Positions 9,275 through 18,036 of a stretch of DNA of 64,000 nucleotides are shown one piece after another. Made by a program: the position numbers and the translations under genes. Each line of letters starts with the position of its first letter. Position 1 is the first letter of the stretch. Location of the stretch: assembly GCF_001020565.1 (NCBI RefSeq), contig NZ_LDAS01000001.1, positions 2,194,520 to 2,258,519 of the forward strand, read 5' to 3'. Origin of the DNA: Maribacter thermophilus. Lineage in GTDB: Bacteria; Bacteroidota; Bacteroidia; Flavobacteriales; Flavobacteriaceae. The notes beneath the pieces are model-generated. The model did no database searches. It was not told the origin of the DNA and saw only the letters and a list, made by a program, of their open reading frames with translations.

Positions 9275-10552
9275 ATGAATCAGCCATTAGCAGAGCGGGT
9301 ACGTCCAAAAAATTTAGAGGAATACATAAGCCAAAACCATTTGGTAGGAGAAAATGGTTCTTTGACCCATCAGATAAAAAAGGGCATCATCCCTTCTTTA
9401 ATACTATGGGGCCCTCCAGGAACGGGAAAAACCACGTTGGCCAATATTATTGCCGAAGAAAGCAAAAGACCTTTCTATGTTTTAAGTGCGATCAACAGTG
9501 GCGTAAAAGACATTAGGGAAGTTATAGACAAGGCCAAACAAGCAGGGGGGCTTTTTACGACCAAAAACCCCATTCTTTTTATAGATGAGATACATAGGTT
9601 TAGTAAATCGCAACAAGATTCGCTCTTGGCAGCCGTAGAAAAAGGTTGGGTAACACTTATAGGTGCCACTACCGAAAACCCAAGTTTTGAAGTAATTCCT
9701 GCCCTTTTATCAAGATGTCAGGTCTACGTTCTCAACGCTTTTGACAAGGAAGATTTAGAACAACTTTTAAAACGTGCCATTAAGAAAGACGATGTTCTAA
9801 AATCAAAAAAGATCGAGCTAAAGGAAACGGAAGCTTTATTGAGACTATCTGGCGGCGATGGTAGAAAACTATTGAACATTTTTGAACTGGTCGTTAATTC
9901 CGAACCTAATGACGAGATAACCATAACAGACGATTTGGTACTGTCAAAGGCCCAAAAGAACACTGTTCTATATGACAAAACAGGAGAACAGCATTATGAC
10001 ATCATTTCAGCTTTTATAAAATCGATCCGGGGCAGCGATCCCAACGGGGCCGTTTATTGGTTGGCAAGAATGATCGAGGGAGGCGAAGACGTAAAGTTCA
10101 TTGCCAGAAGAATGCTTATTTCCGCTTCTGAGGATATAGGATTGGCCAACCCCACCGCATTGGTCATTGCCAATACCACCTTTCAGGCGGTAACCACCAT
10201 CGGTTACCCGGAGGCTCGTATTATTTTGAGCCAATGTGCCATTTATTTGGCCACCTCGGCAAAAAGTAACGCCAGTTATATGGCCATAGGAAAAGCACAA
10301 CAGACCGTTAAACAGACAGGAAACCTATCTGTTCCTCTTCATTTAAGAAATGCCCCAACAAAACTTATGAAGGATCTTGGCTATGGTACAGACTATAAAT
10401 ATGCCCATGACTACCAGAACAACTTTGTGAACGAAGAGTTTTTACCGGATGAACTTACGGGTACCTCGTTTTACCAACCCGGTAATAACCAGCGAGAAAA
10501 TGCGCTCAGCGATTTTTTAAAAAAAAGATGGAAAGACAAATATGACTTCTAA
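9275..10552 (+). CDS. rarA: Replication-associated recombination protein A (RarA/MgsA), AAA+ ATPase
   Basis: 425 residues. It opens with PLAERVRPKNLEEYISQNHLVG, shared with clamp loaders, then Walker A GPPGTGKTTL, Walker B ILFIDEIHRF, sensor 1 GATTENPSFE and arginine finger LLSRCQVY. The C-terminal MgsA tetramerisation region contains DPNGAVYWLARMIEGGEDVKFIARR and LRNAPTKLMKDLGYG. RarA acts at stalled replication forks and is linked to SSB and recombination. ATG at 9275 starts directly at the conserved N-terminus. The gene overlaps the convergent gene at 10549 by 4 bases. Confidence 0.95.
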   Translation: MNQPLAERVRPKNLEEYISQNHLVGENGSLTHQIKKGIIPSLILWGPPGTGKTTLANIIAEESKRPFYVLSAINSGVKDIREVIDKAKQAGGLFTTKNPILFIDEIHRFSKSQQDSLLAAVEKGWVTLIGATTENPSFEVIPALLSRCQVYVLNAFDKEDLEQLLKRAIKKDDVLKSKKIELKETEALLRLSGGDGRKLLNIFELVVNSEPNDEITITDDLVLSKAQKNTVLYDKTGEQHYDIISAFIKSIRGSDPNGAVYWLARMIEGGEDVKFIARRMLISASEDIGLANPTALVIANTTFQAVTTIGYPEARIILSQCAIYLATSAKSNASYMAIGKAQQTVKQTGNLSVPLHLRNAPTKLMKDLGYGTDYKYAHDYQNNFVNEEFLPDELTGTSFYQPGNNQRENALSDFLKKRWKDKYDF

Positions 10553-11400
10553 AACTTAATGTTCAGTTCTTTTTGTACCAGCTTATCCCCTTCATAATAT
10601 TCAAAGACCCATTTTCCATCCTTTTCGTAGACCATGCCACTTTTACCATCACCTTGTGCCATGTATACATTGTCGGTAGAACTTTTCATCAACTTCATTC
10701 TGATCTTGGGGGTGCTATCTACAAGTTGATACCCGTTGGCTAGTTTTTGGGCGTATAATACCTCTATCGATTTATCTATCTTATCCGATTTTATATCAGA
10801 AGAAACGGGTTCCCTATTTTTATACAACTGATCTTCGGTGGTAGCCTGCTGTACCACCATAGGATTCGCATTCTTTGGTTGTCTTTCGGCAACCTCGGCC
10901 TCAACATTTTTCTCTTCCAGTTTTTTTACGTCATTTTTAAAATTGAGCGTTACCGTCTCTTTCTCCCCTCCTTTATTGTTGTACACATAATTTACTCCGT
11001 TAAAGCTTTTCATTGCCATTCTAATGGCTTCGGAATATGCTCCCTTGAACTCTTTGACCTTACTTTTTCCCTCTTGGGTCTTGAACACTTCATCCCCATT
11101 ACAATTGATCAGCGAAATCGAGGTCTTTGTCGTAAACATCGTGGAATCATCGATCAAAGAAGCCACAAGCCCCAAACATCTATTAAACTTCAAGTCATCG
11201 GGCAACGCGTCGTCATACACCACATTAAATCCTTTTTCAGCAAAAAGAAACTTCACCAAAGTGCTTGTTTGATGTTCATTTTCCTTTTTAAAAGCTTCAA
11301 AATGTTTTGGCACGATAACGTACTTATAATCGTTTAGGTTTGTTTGACCAAACATCATGAAATTCAACATCACAAAAAATGACAATACTAGGGTTCTCAA
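10549..11400 (-). CDS. Exported protein of unknown function
   Basis: 283 residues. A hydrophobic signal peptide (TLVLSFFVMLNFMMFGQ) points to export, with cleavage before TNLNDY. I recognise no named domain. The N-terminal part (DYKYVIVPKHFEAFK, STLVKFLFAEKGFNVVY, ISLINCNGDEVFKTQEG) has a mixed alpha/beta pattern like other small flavobacterial periplasmic proteins. A charged linker follows near residue 160, and the C-terminal 70 residues look like beta-strands (KIRMKLMKSSTDNVYMAQ, DGKWVFEYYEGDKLVQKEL). It precedes no clear operon partner; the DUF5723 gene lies upstream on the same strand with a 64-base gap. Function unknown. Confidence 0.8.
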   Translation of the reverse strand: MRTLVLSFFVMLNFMMFGQTNLNDYKYVIVPKHFEAFKKENEHQTSTLVKFLFAEKGFNVVYDDALPDDLKFNRCLGLVASLIDDSTMFTTKTSISLINCNGDEVFKTQEGKSKVKEFKGAYSEAIRMAMKSFNGVNYVYNNKGGEKETVTLNFKNDVKKLEEKNVEAEVAERQPKNANPMVVQQATTEDQLYKNREPVSSDIKSDKIDKSIEVLYAQKLANGYQLVDSTPKIRMKLMKSSTDNVYMAQGDGKSGMVYEKDGKWVFEYYEGDKLVQKELNIKF

Positions 11401-11464
11401 AATATTCTATGTTTAATTATTACCGATGGATATGAAAAAAGCATGCCAGAATGGTATACAGGAA

Positions 11465-12901
11465 TTACTTTCGGCCCCAAGATATAATATTTAATCCTAA
11501 TTGAAAAGAAGCATAATGGCTTGCGGCGATATTGCTATAAGAAAACAAATTATCGGCCATGGCATAAATATTTACGGGTCCGGCTTGCACATTAAGTCCT
11601 AGACCCACATTGGTATAGGTAAATTTATCTGCGGTATAGGTTCCTCTCAAGGCCAATACATTTCCGATTCTACGGGTATAAAAGCCTGTCAAGGCCATCT
11701 GCGGTCCCCGAGGCCTATTGATCATATATAAATGTGCCCCCACAGAATTTCTATAACGCGTTCTTAGACCGACACTTGTACCTTTTAAGGGATCACAGTC
11801 ACAACCATTTGACGCCCCACCCATTGCTTCACCAAAATCTTTACGTAAAGAAACATTCAGCTTCGTTGGTCTAAAGGTAACATACCCCTTACTATATTTT
11901 TTAAACGGCACCAGGTCTTCTACCTCATCTACCAAATCTTGCCAATAATCCCTATTAAGATTGGTAAAATCCTCCAAAACATCTATTTCTATTCCTTCTG
12001 TGCTGGCGGCACCCTTTAGACTGTAACTTACTACATCTCCACTGTGATATACAAAACCTACATCCAACAGGCTACCAGTGACGATGGTTGTTTCGTTTAG
12101 GTTATACGAAAATCCCACATCCAGCCCCAAGCCCAAATCACCTCCAAAGAAAGCGCGTTTCATTATTGCATTCGTAAGCTCGTCGTTTTCTTGTGCCTCA
12201 TCCAACTCCCTTAAGCCCGAGGTTTTTAGTTTCATATCGGAGACCAAGGTCGTAGTATAGGTATTGTTACTACCTGGGGTATTCACCAAGTACCCCTTGT
12301 TGTGTGTAGATGTATAGTCTAAAATTCCCGAATATAATTTACCCCTTGCCCCAATACTTAAACTATGGCTTACTTTTTTGTTGACCCCAAAATGAAACAC
12401 ATTCACCATAGAGCCCCTTGCCTTTAAATCGCTAAGGTCGAACCTTCTGTTTAACTGATCCGCATTGCCCTCAAAAACCAAAACGGCATAGTCTTGCGGC
12501 CAATATGAAATATTGTCCATTTCTATATAGGCCCCCAAAGAGTAAAATATATCAGGATCTACGCCTCTATAGCCCACATTAAAAAGTTCTATTTGTAGAT
12601 TACCGCTTAACTCGTCCCTTGTTGATAGACCACCAACCAAACGATCGCGGACCTTATCATTAATATCAAGGCCATCATCTGCAAAGATATCGTTGACGGA
12701 TACTCCATTACTTCCTGCATAACCGGATACACCTGACAACAGGGGAACGCCTACATACCATTTAAAACTGGTTTCCATTCCCGGATTTACCATCAACGAT
12801 TGTGGTATTTCGGTAAAGTCATAAAGCAACTGTTTGTTCTGAGAGGCCAATAGATTACAGACAAGCAAAAGAAACACGGTAAGATTTCTAGAGAATATCA
12901 T
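11465..12901 (-). CDS. DUF5723 family outer-membrane protein
   Basis: 478 residues with a signal peptide (TVFLLLVCNLLASQ). The sequence matches the DUF5723 pattern of Bacteroidota: it begins with MVNPGMETSFKWYVGVPLLSG, is rich in Gly and aromatic beta-strands, and ends with NIISWGRK after a FQLG strand. It is probably an outer-membrane beta-barrel. The family is often discussed near type IX secretion or gliding proteins, but its function is unproven. An internal Cys cluster, SNGCDCDPLKG, lies near residue 360. Its start codon overlaps the stop of the upstream lipoprotein gene (ATGA), so the two are translationally coupled. Confidence 0.85.
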   Translation of the reverse strand: MIFSRNLTVFLLLVCNLLASQNKQLLYDFTEIPQSLMVNPGMETSFKWYVGVPLLSGVSGYAGSNGVSVNDIFADDGLDINDKVRDRLVGGLSTRDELSGNLQIELFNVGYRGVDPDIFYSLGAYIEMDNISYWPQDYAVLVFEGNADQLNRRFDLSDLKARGSMVNVFHFGVNKKVSHSLSIGARGKLYSGILDYTSTHNKGYLVNTPGSNNTYTTTLVSDMKLKTSGLRELDEAQENDELTNAIMKRAFFGGDLGLGLDVGFSYNLNETTIVTGSLLDVGFVYHSGDVVSYSLKGAASTEGIEIDVLEDFTNLNRDYWQDLVDEVEDLVPFKKYSKGYVTFRPTKLNVSLRKDFGEAMGGASNGCDCDPLKGTSVGLRTRYRNSVGAHLYMINRPRGPQMALTGFYTRRIGNVLALRGTYTADKFTYTNVGLGLNVQAGPVNIYAMADNLFSYSNIAASHYASFQLGLNIISWGRK

Positions 12902-13443
12902 TTTACCCGTACCGTGAATTTAGCACTGGACCTTAAAATTATTGCCGGATCTGGCAGATCTGAGGTGCTGCTATTGTCCCCTAGGTTTCTTACCGATAAC
13001 CTGATTTCAGAGGTATTTCTGATAATATCCAAATTCTTTCCTGTATTACCGTACGACACCTCTCTAATTAGTTGGGCCGTGGGAGCTTCACTCATTAGAA
13101 AAAACTCACTGTCCAGTACCGTATCATTATCGTCCAAGAACTCTATTAAAACTTCGACCTCTTTACTGGTCGTATTTTCAAGCTCGTAGGCAATAACCCC
13201 TTCTAGCACCCTTTCAGAAAAAAAATCTTCCTCGAAAGCATCGAAATTAAAGTCTTGTGTAAAAAAGTTCGGTCCTGTTACCCCGTTAATGACAGACTCT
13301 TGGGTCTTTATATAAAAAATACTAGTTTCAAAAGTCGGGGTTACGGACAACTCGTCATATTGTCCAAAATCTTGCTCTTCTGAACATGACCAAAGTAAAA
13401 AGACACTTAAAATAACCAGTCCAAAATATCTTAAAGCTTTCAT
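12898..13443 (-). CDS. Small lipoprotein coupled to the DUF5723 gene
   Basis: 181 residues, with a signal peptide and lipobox LLWSC (acylated Cys at about residue 20). The mature part is acidic and beta-rich (VEVLIEFLDDNDTVLDSEFF, LIREVSYGNTGKNLDII, SAKFTVRVK), consistent with a small Ig-like domain. I do not recognise a named family. It overlaps the DUF5723 gene by four bases in an ATGA arrangement, which suggests the two are made in fixed ratio and may form a complex at the outer membrane. This partnership is inferred from position only. Confidence 0.82.
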   Translation of the reverse strand: MKALRYFGLVILSVFLLWSCSEEQDFGQYDELSVTPTFETSIFYIKTQESVINGVTGPNFFTQDFNFDAFEEDFFSERVLEGVIAYELENTTSKEVEVLIEFLDDNDTVLDSEFFLMSEAPTAQLIREVSYGNTGKNLDIIRNTSEIRLSVRNLGDNSSTSDLPDPAIILRSSAKFTVRVK

Positions 13444-13500
13444 ATAGAGTAAATTTTACCCGCAAATCCTATCACAGGATACCACCTACAAATAACAACT

Positions 13501-14190
13501 CTATAAATAACTTTTTATTTCCTGCAATTCTGTAATTATCGGACTATAATCATGTACAGGTTCTTCGTGCGGATTAAAATGTATGGTATGGAACCCTACG
13601 GATTTGGCACCCAATATATCGGCTTCCAAACTGTCACCGATCATAATGGATTTATCAGGATCTGTACTTGCCTTTTGTAGAGCTAGTTCAAAAATAACCG
13701 GATTGGGCTTTTTAACACCCGCCATTTCCGAATCTATTATTTGCTTAAAATAATGATGGATACCGGAGTTTTTCAATTTTCTCTCTTGAATCTCTTGAAA
13801 GCCATTGGTGATAATGTGCAAATTATATTTGGGACGTAGGTAATCTAAAACAGATATGGTGTTCGGAAAAAGATGATTGTAAGATGACAAATGGTTAATG
13901 TATTCATCAGATAGGCTGTGAATGATGTCGTCGGTAACACAATAGCCTATTTGATCAAAAACGGTCTTTAGTCGTTGATATCTTAATTCTGCCTTTGTAA
14001 TTTTTTCTTCACGGTACAATTTCCAAAAAGACAAATTGGCCGGGACATATACTTCTAAAAAACTTTCAAGGGCGATATCAATTTTATGTTCGGCCAATAT
14101 TTTCTCAAAAGTCAATGAAGAATTCTTTTCAAAATCCCAAAGGGTATGGTCCAGATCAAAAAAGACATCGGTAACTAAGTCTTTAAACAT
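13501..14190 (-). CDS. yjjG: YjjG-family HAD noncanonical pyrimidine nucleotidase
   Basis: 229 residues, normal for YjjG. HAD motif I is DLDHT with the nucleophile Asp12 and acid Asp14; motif II is HIITNGFQE; motif III Lys lies in GVKKPNPVIF; motif IV is MIGDSLEADILGAKS. The alpha-helical cap between motifs I and II fits the subfamily. YjjG removes phosphate from noncanonical pyrimidine nucleotides and helps clean the nucleotide pool. It overlaps the upstream deacetylase-like gene by 8 bases and forms the end of a radC-led unit. Confidence 0.88.
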   Translation of the reverse strand: MFKDLVTDVFFDLDHTLWDFEKNSSLTFEKILAEHKIDIALESFLEVYVPANLSFWKLYREEKITKAELRYQRLKTVFDQIGYCVTDDIIHSLSDEYINHLSSYNHLFPNTISVLDYLRPKYNLHIITNGFQEIQERKLKNSGIHHYFKQIIDSEMAGVKKPNPVIFELALQKASTDPDKSIMIGDSLEADILGAKSVGFHTIHFNPHEEPVHDYSPIITELQEIKSYL

Positions 14191-15478
14191 TATATTTTGC
14201 GATTATATATTTATAGATTTCCTTCCAGTTATATTTATCATTGCTACCAAGCAGTTCATTGGAGAATACCGATATGAACATACCTTTTACCAATTTTATT
14301 TCTTGATAGACCACATCCATTCTTTTTTCTATTTCGGCTTTCTTTTTTAGGTCCAACAAGGCATAATCGTGCAATACAAAAGGGTACACCTTAATAGGTT
14401 GCTTTACCTCTAAGGGGATATCATAAAATTGAAACGGGGTACACGTACCTGCCCTAAAACCTATCTTATGACTATAGCCCATGGTATAATCATCTGTAAA
14501 TTCGGCAGCGATCAAGTTTCTATATGTATCCGGTATATCTACACGGTTATAACGCATTCTTGAGTAATTGACAGGTCTGTTTACAACATGTTCCAAATTA
14601 TTTTTCTCATTTCTCAAAAGATCTAAATCGTTAAAAGAGCTATACGAGGCCGCTAGGGCCACTTTAGAGTAATCGCCTACGTGTTTGATCAATGCCCTAA
14701 ACTTATTGCTATTAGTAGATACATTTTTATCGTACTTTGAATAATTGGCAAATTGAAAAAAGAAGATACTTTTCACCTTTAATTCTCTATGCCACTCGAT
14801 CAGTGTCTCAAAATTATCGTAGGGATCCTTTTTGATATTTAAACTTACGGCTACCCTTTCTACCAGTCTTTTAAACTTAAAGGTTCCCAAATCCAATAAA
14901 AAGCCCGCCAACCCACGAATAACACCTCGGTTTGCGTAACAATGTGAAGTAGTTACATCTATGAGGGATAGGTATTCGTATTTTCGTGGCCCCTGTTTTA
15001 AGCTAGGAAAACGCTGTTTAAGAATCAGAAACAATTTCATGGCCCAAATATCCACTACGGGCCTTTCCAAGAATTTATGTTTGTATGCCAGACTGTCCCT
15101 ATACGAAAAACGCCCGTGGGCATCTTTCACATGTGGCAAATATTCTTCATACCTGCTTATTAGATAAAAAGTAGCGGCAAAAACATCAAAGGGCAAATTG
15201 CTCCTTTCTCCCGTAGAAAAAAAACAAGGAACATTGTCCCAACTCTTTACCTGTATTTCTACGTCGTGGATCCCCTGTTCGAACAGAAGCCCATGACTTC
15301 TAATAAAGAATTCGTTTTGCAAAGGCTGTTTGGTATAAGTAATCTTTTCATCGCCATGCTTTATAAAATCCTCTACTTTGGTTGTAAAACCAATTTCTAT
15401 ACCCAACATTGTAGTGAAGATCTGCTTCATTGTGTAGGTTACGCGTGGCGTAATCTTATGTGTATAAATCAACAGCAT
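14183..15478 (-). CDS. Polysaccharide deacetylase-family protein (divergent)
   Basis: 431 residues. The start MLLIYTHKITPRVTYT matches the usual opening of this flavobacterial family, so I keep the first ATG, which directly follows the radC stop (TAAATG). N-terminal residues to about 130 carry SRYEEYLPHVKDAHGRFSY, and the rest has a NodB-like pattern: LSLIDVTTSHCY, ETLIEWHRELKVKSIFFFQ, IGFRAGTCTPFQFYD and KVYPFVLHDYAL. The classical NodB metal ligands (two Asp and HxxxH) are not clearly complete, so activity on an acetylated sugar is uncertain. It sits between radC and yjjG. Confidence 0.78.
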   Translation of the reverse strand: MLLIYTHKITPRVTYTMKQIFTTMLGIEIGFTTKVEDFIKHGDEKITYTKQPLQNEFFIRSHGLLFEQGIHDVEIQVKSWDNVPCFFSTGERSNLPFDVFAATFYLISRYEEYLPHVKDAHGRFSYRDSLAYKHKFLERPVVDIWAMKLFLILKQRFPSLKQGPRKYEYLSLIDVTTSHCYANRGVIRGLAGFLLDLGTFKFKRLVERVAVSLNIKKDPYDNFETLIEWHRELKVKSIFFFQFANYSKYDKNVSTNSNKFRALIKHVGDYSKVALAASYSSFNDLDLLRNEKNNLEHVVNRPVNYSRMRYNRVDIPDTYRNLIAAEFTDDYTMGYSHKIGFRAGTCTPFQFYDIPLEVKQPIKVYPFVLHDYALLDLKKKAEIEKRMDVVYQEIKLVKGMFISVFSNELLGSNDKYNWKEIYKYIIAKYNV

Positions 15479-16177
15479 TTACAATACCTGTTTATCTGCA
15501 AAACTAAAATAATCCTTTTGCGTAATTATAAGATGGTCCAAAACCTTTATATCCAATGACTCGGAGGCCTGAACTATTTTTTTTGTTATCTGCTCGTCGG
15601 CCATACTGGGCCTTAATGTACCCGAAGGATGGTTATGCGCCAGAATTAATGCTACCGCACCTATCTCCAACGCCTGTTTCATTATTAAACGCACATCTAC
15701 CAATGTTCCCGTAATACCACCTTTGCTCAGTTGAGCCTTATGCAACACCCTGTTGGAATTGTTTAGGTACAAGATCCAAAATTCTTCATGTTCCAACTCT
15801 CCCATAATAGGCTGTAAAATTTCAAAGGCATCCTTACTACTTCCTATTTTATTGATCTGGGCGCCCTCTTCCCCTCTTCTTCTTCTTCCCATTTCCAATG
15901 CGGCCGCAATGGTAACAGCCTTGGCCTCCCCTATTCCCTTAAACTGCATTAGTTGTTGAACGGATAGCTTTCCCAACTCGTTTAAATTGTGGTTTACCGA
16001 TGCCAAAATTCTTTTGGAAAGCTCTACGGCGCTTTCAGACCTGCTACCCGACCCTATAAGTATCGCTATTAATTCGGCATCAGAAAGAACAGAACGCCCC
16101 TTATGTACCAATTTCTCCCTTGGTTTGTCATCGTCGGACCAATGCTTTATAGAAAACGAGGTTTGTTTTTCTTGCAT
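15479..16177 (-). CDS. radC: RadC-family (JAB/MPN) protein
   Basis: 232 residues, normal length. N-terminal helix-hairpin-helix region (LVHKGRSVLSDAELIAILIGSGS, LMQFKGIGEAKAVTIAAALEMGRR) is followed by the JAMM domain with EHEEFWILYLNN and the metal motif HNHPSGTLRPSMAD. The family was named after a supposed repair gene, but that link was later withdrawn; RadC proteins occur widely and their role is unsettled. It is the first gene of a three-gene leftward unit (radC, deacetylase-like, yjjG). TATCTTTA, a Bacteroidota -7-like box, lies just upstream. Confidence 0.92.
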   Translation of the reverse strand: MQEKQTSFSIKHWSDDDKPREKLVHKGRSVLSDAELIAILIGSGSRSESAVELSKRILASVNHNLNELGKLSVQQLMQFKGIGEAKAVTIAAALEMGRRRRGEEGAQINKIGSSKDAFEILQPIMGELEHEEFWILYLNNSNRVLHKAQLSKGGITGTLVDVRLIMKQALEIGAVALILAHNHPSGTLRPSMADEQITKKIVQASESLDIKVLDHLIITQKDYFSFADKQVL

Positions 16178-16252
16178 TTGTTAAAGATACTGAACTAATT
16201 ATTCTAATGCAGATCTAAAACGATTATCAAAACAAACGCACGAACATGGCTA

Positions 16253-17617
16253 TTAACACTCTATGATCGCCTTAACCTCATTTAGATCCAAACTGCCATA
16301 ATTACCAGAACTCATAAGCAATAAAGTTGTATTGGTATAATCATGAGTCTTTATAAAGTCATGAAACGAAGAAGCCTCGGTAAAAACATTCAAGTCCTTT
16401 CTTTCAAAAGCTTCGGAAATTTGACCAGGTGTCACTTCTTTTAATTTCTTAATGGCCACAGATTCTGGCAAATAGAATATTACCGCCTCATCTGCCGCAT
16501 CCAGGGCTCCTTTATATTCTTTAAGAAACTCTGGATTAAAACTACTATAGGTATGCAGCTCAAGGCAGGCAATAAGTTTTCTGTCGGGGTATTGTTCTTT
16601 TACCGCTTTCGTAGTTGCAGCCACCTTGCTTGGTGAATGGGCAAAATCTTTAAATGCCACACTGTGAGGTGTCTCAGCAATTTTCTCCAGTCTTTTTGAA
16701 GCTCCCTTAAAAGTGGCAATGGCCTCGTAAAAATCTTCCTCGTCCACTCCCATATTTTGACAGATCCATTTTGCCCCTGCCAAATTGCTAAGATTATGCT
16801 TACCGAAAATCTCTATTGGCATTGGTCCGTCGCTCGTCTGCAATAAGGTTTGACCGTTCTCTACAGCATACTCGGGGGTAGTATAAGGTAATTTTCTTAT
16901 AGGGTTTTCAGAAGCCTCCACTACATTTTTTACCTCGGCATCTTCTTCGTTATAGGTAATACTTCCGCCCTTTACGATACTATCGACAAATATTTTAAAC
17001 TGTTCTACATAGTTCTCATAAGTAGGAAATACATTGATGTGGTCCCAAGCTATACCGCTCAACAAAGCAATATTGGGCCTGTACAAATGAAACTTTGGCC
17101 TACGATCTATAGGCGACGACAAATATTCATCACCCTCTAGAACAATGAAATCGTTTTCTTCGGTCAAATGCACCATTCTATCAAAACCGTCCAGTTGGGC
17201 CCCTACCATATAATCTACTGGAATATCATGATAATTAAGCACGTGTAGAATCATAGAGGTAATAGTGGTTTTACCATGACTACCACCTATCACTACTCTT
17301 GTCTTGTTCTTAGATTGTTCATACAAGAACTCGGGATACGAATATATTTTTAAACCCAATTCTTGCGCCCGTAACAATTCTGGGTTATCCTCTTTAGCAT
17401 GCATTCCCAATACCACGGCATCCAAATCTTTATGTACTTTCTCCGGAAACCATCCAAATTGCTTGGGCAACAGTCCCTTTGATTCCAACCTAGACTTAGA
17501 AGGTTCAAATATAACATCATCACTGCCGGTCACTATGTATCCCTTATGCTGTAAGGCTAGGGCCAAATTATGCATTGCACTACCCCCAATCGCTATAAAA
17601 TGTATCTTCATCATCAT
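16253..17617 (-). CDS. mpl: Mur ligase-family UDP-N-acetylmuramate:tripeptide ligase (Mpl)
   Basis: 454 residues. It begins with the Rossmann fold IAIGGSAMHNLALALQHKGY, then the ATP motif GGSHGKTTITSM of Mur ligases, central domain signature LEGDEYLSSPIDRRPKF, and the C-terminal substrate domain (FAHSPSKVAATTKAVKEQ, LELHTYSSFN). This is the Mpl pattern, which joins recycled L-Ala-D-Glu-mDAP to UDP-MurNAc in peptidoglycan recycling, and not MurC, which has a longer central domain. An alternative start two codons on gives MKIHFIAIGG. The gene is divergent from the cupin gene. Confidence 0.9.
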   Translation of the reverse strand: MMMKIHFIAIGGSAMHNLALALQHKGYIVTGSDDVIFEPSKSRLESKGLLPKQFGWFPEKVHKDLDAVVLGMHAKEDNPELLRAQELGLKIYSYPEFLYEQSKNKTRVVIGGSHGKTTITSMILHVLNYHDIPVDYMVGAQLDGFDRMVHLTEENDFIVLEGDEYLSSPIDRRPKFHLYRPNIALLSGIAWDHINVFPTYENYVEQFKIFVDSIVKGGSITYNEEDAEVKNVVEASENPIRKLPYTTPEYAVENGQTLLQTSDGPMPIEIFGKHNLSNLAGAKWICQNMGVDEEDFYEAIATFKGASKRLEKIAETPHSVAFKDFAHSPSKVAATTKAVKEQYPDRKLIACLELHTYSSFNPEFLKEYKGALDAADEAVIFYLPESVAIKKLKEVTPGQISEAFERKDLNVFTEASSFHDFIKTHDYTNTTLLLMSSGNYGSLDLNEVKAIIEC

Positions 17618-17628
17618 TAATTATGGGG

Positions 17629-17659
17629 TAAAGATACATATTGACATAGTTAGCGCAAA
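17629..17659 (-). promoter_or_regulatory. Putative promoter of mpl
   Basis: On the minus strand TTTG is followed after 19 bases by TATCTTTA (plus-strand complement at 17629-17636). This matches the Bacteroidota TTG-N17-23-TAnnTTTG pattern with one mismatch and lies directly before the mpl start. Confidence 0.5.
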
Positions 17660-17710
17660 TGATTTTAAGAACAGTAATATTCTTTTTAACTTAGAACCAG
17701 ATCTACAGAC

Positions 17711-18028
17711 ATGAACTTAAACACCAACAATATTCCTACAAAGGAAATAATGCCGGGCTACCATGGTAAACTGGTACATGGCGACACTATAAGCCTTGTA
17801 TTTTGGGAGGTCGAAAAAGGGGCCGAAGTACCCGAACACGCACACATGCACGAACAGATCATGCATGTTATGGAAGGAGATTTCGAGTTTACCTTAGATG
17901 GCCATACCAAGGTATATACCAAAGGTGATATTGTAGTAATAGGTTCTCACAAAAAACATAGCGGAAAAGCATTGACCCCATGTAAATTAATGGATGTTTT
18001 TAGCCCCGTAAGGGAAGAATACAAATAG
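17711..18028 (+). CDS. Small cupin-domain protein
   Basis: 105 residues, a single cupin. Motif 1 contains the metal ligands of EHAHMHEQIMHVMEGDFEF (His, His, Glu, His pattern), and motif 2 is KGDIVVIGSHKKHSGKAL with the last His. Such small cupins bind a metal and may act as isomerases, dioxygenases or sensors; the substrate here cannot be read. The SDR gene starts 8 bases downstream, so the two are probably co-transcribed and may act on the same metabolite. Confidence 0.88.
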   Translation: MNLNTNNIPTKEIMPGYHGKLVHGDTISLVFWEVEKGAEVPEHAHMHEQIMHVMEGDFEFTLDGHTKVYTKGDIVVIGSHKKHSGKALTPCKLMDVFSPVREEYK

Positions 18029-18036
18029 GTTTAGAC

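Noticed and set aside
9160-9516. An open frame overlapping the start of rarA.
   Set aside because: It overlaps the conserved RarA N-terminus in another frame and has no family pattern.
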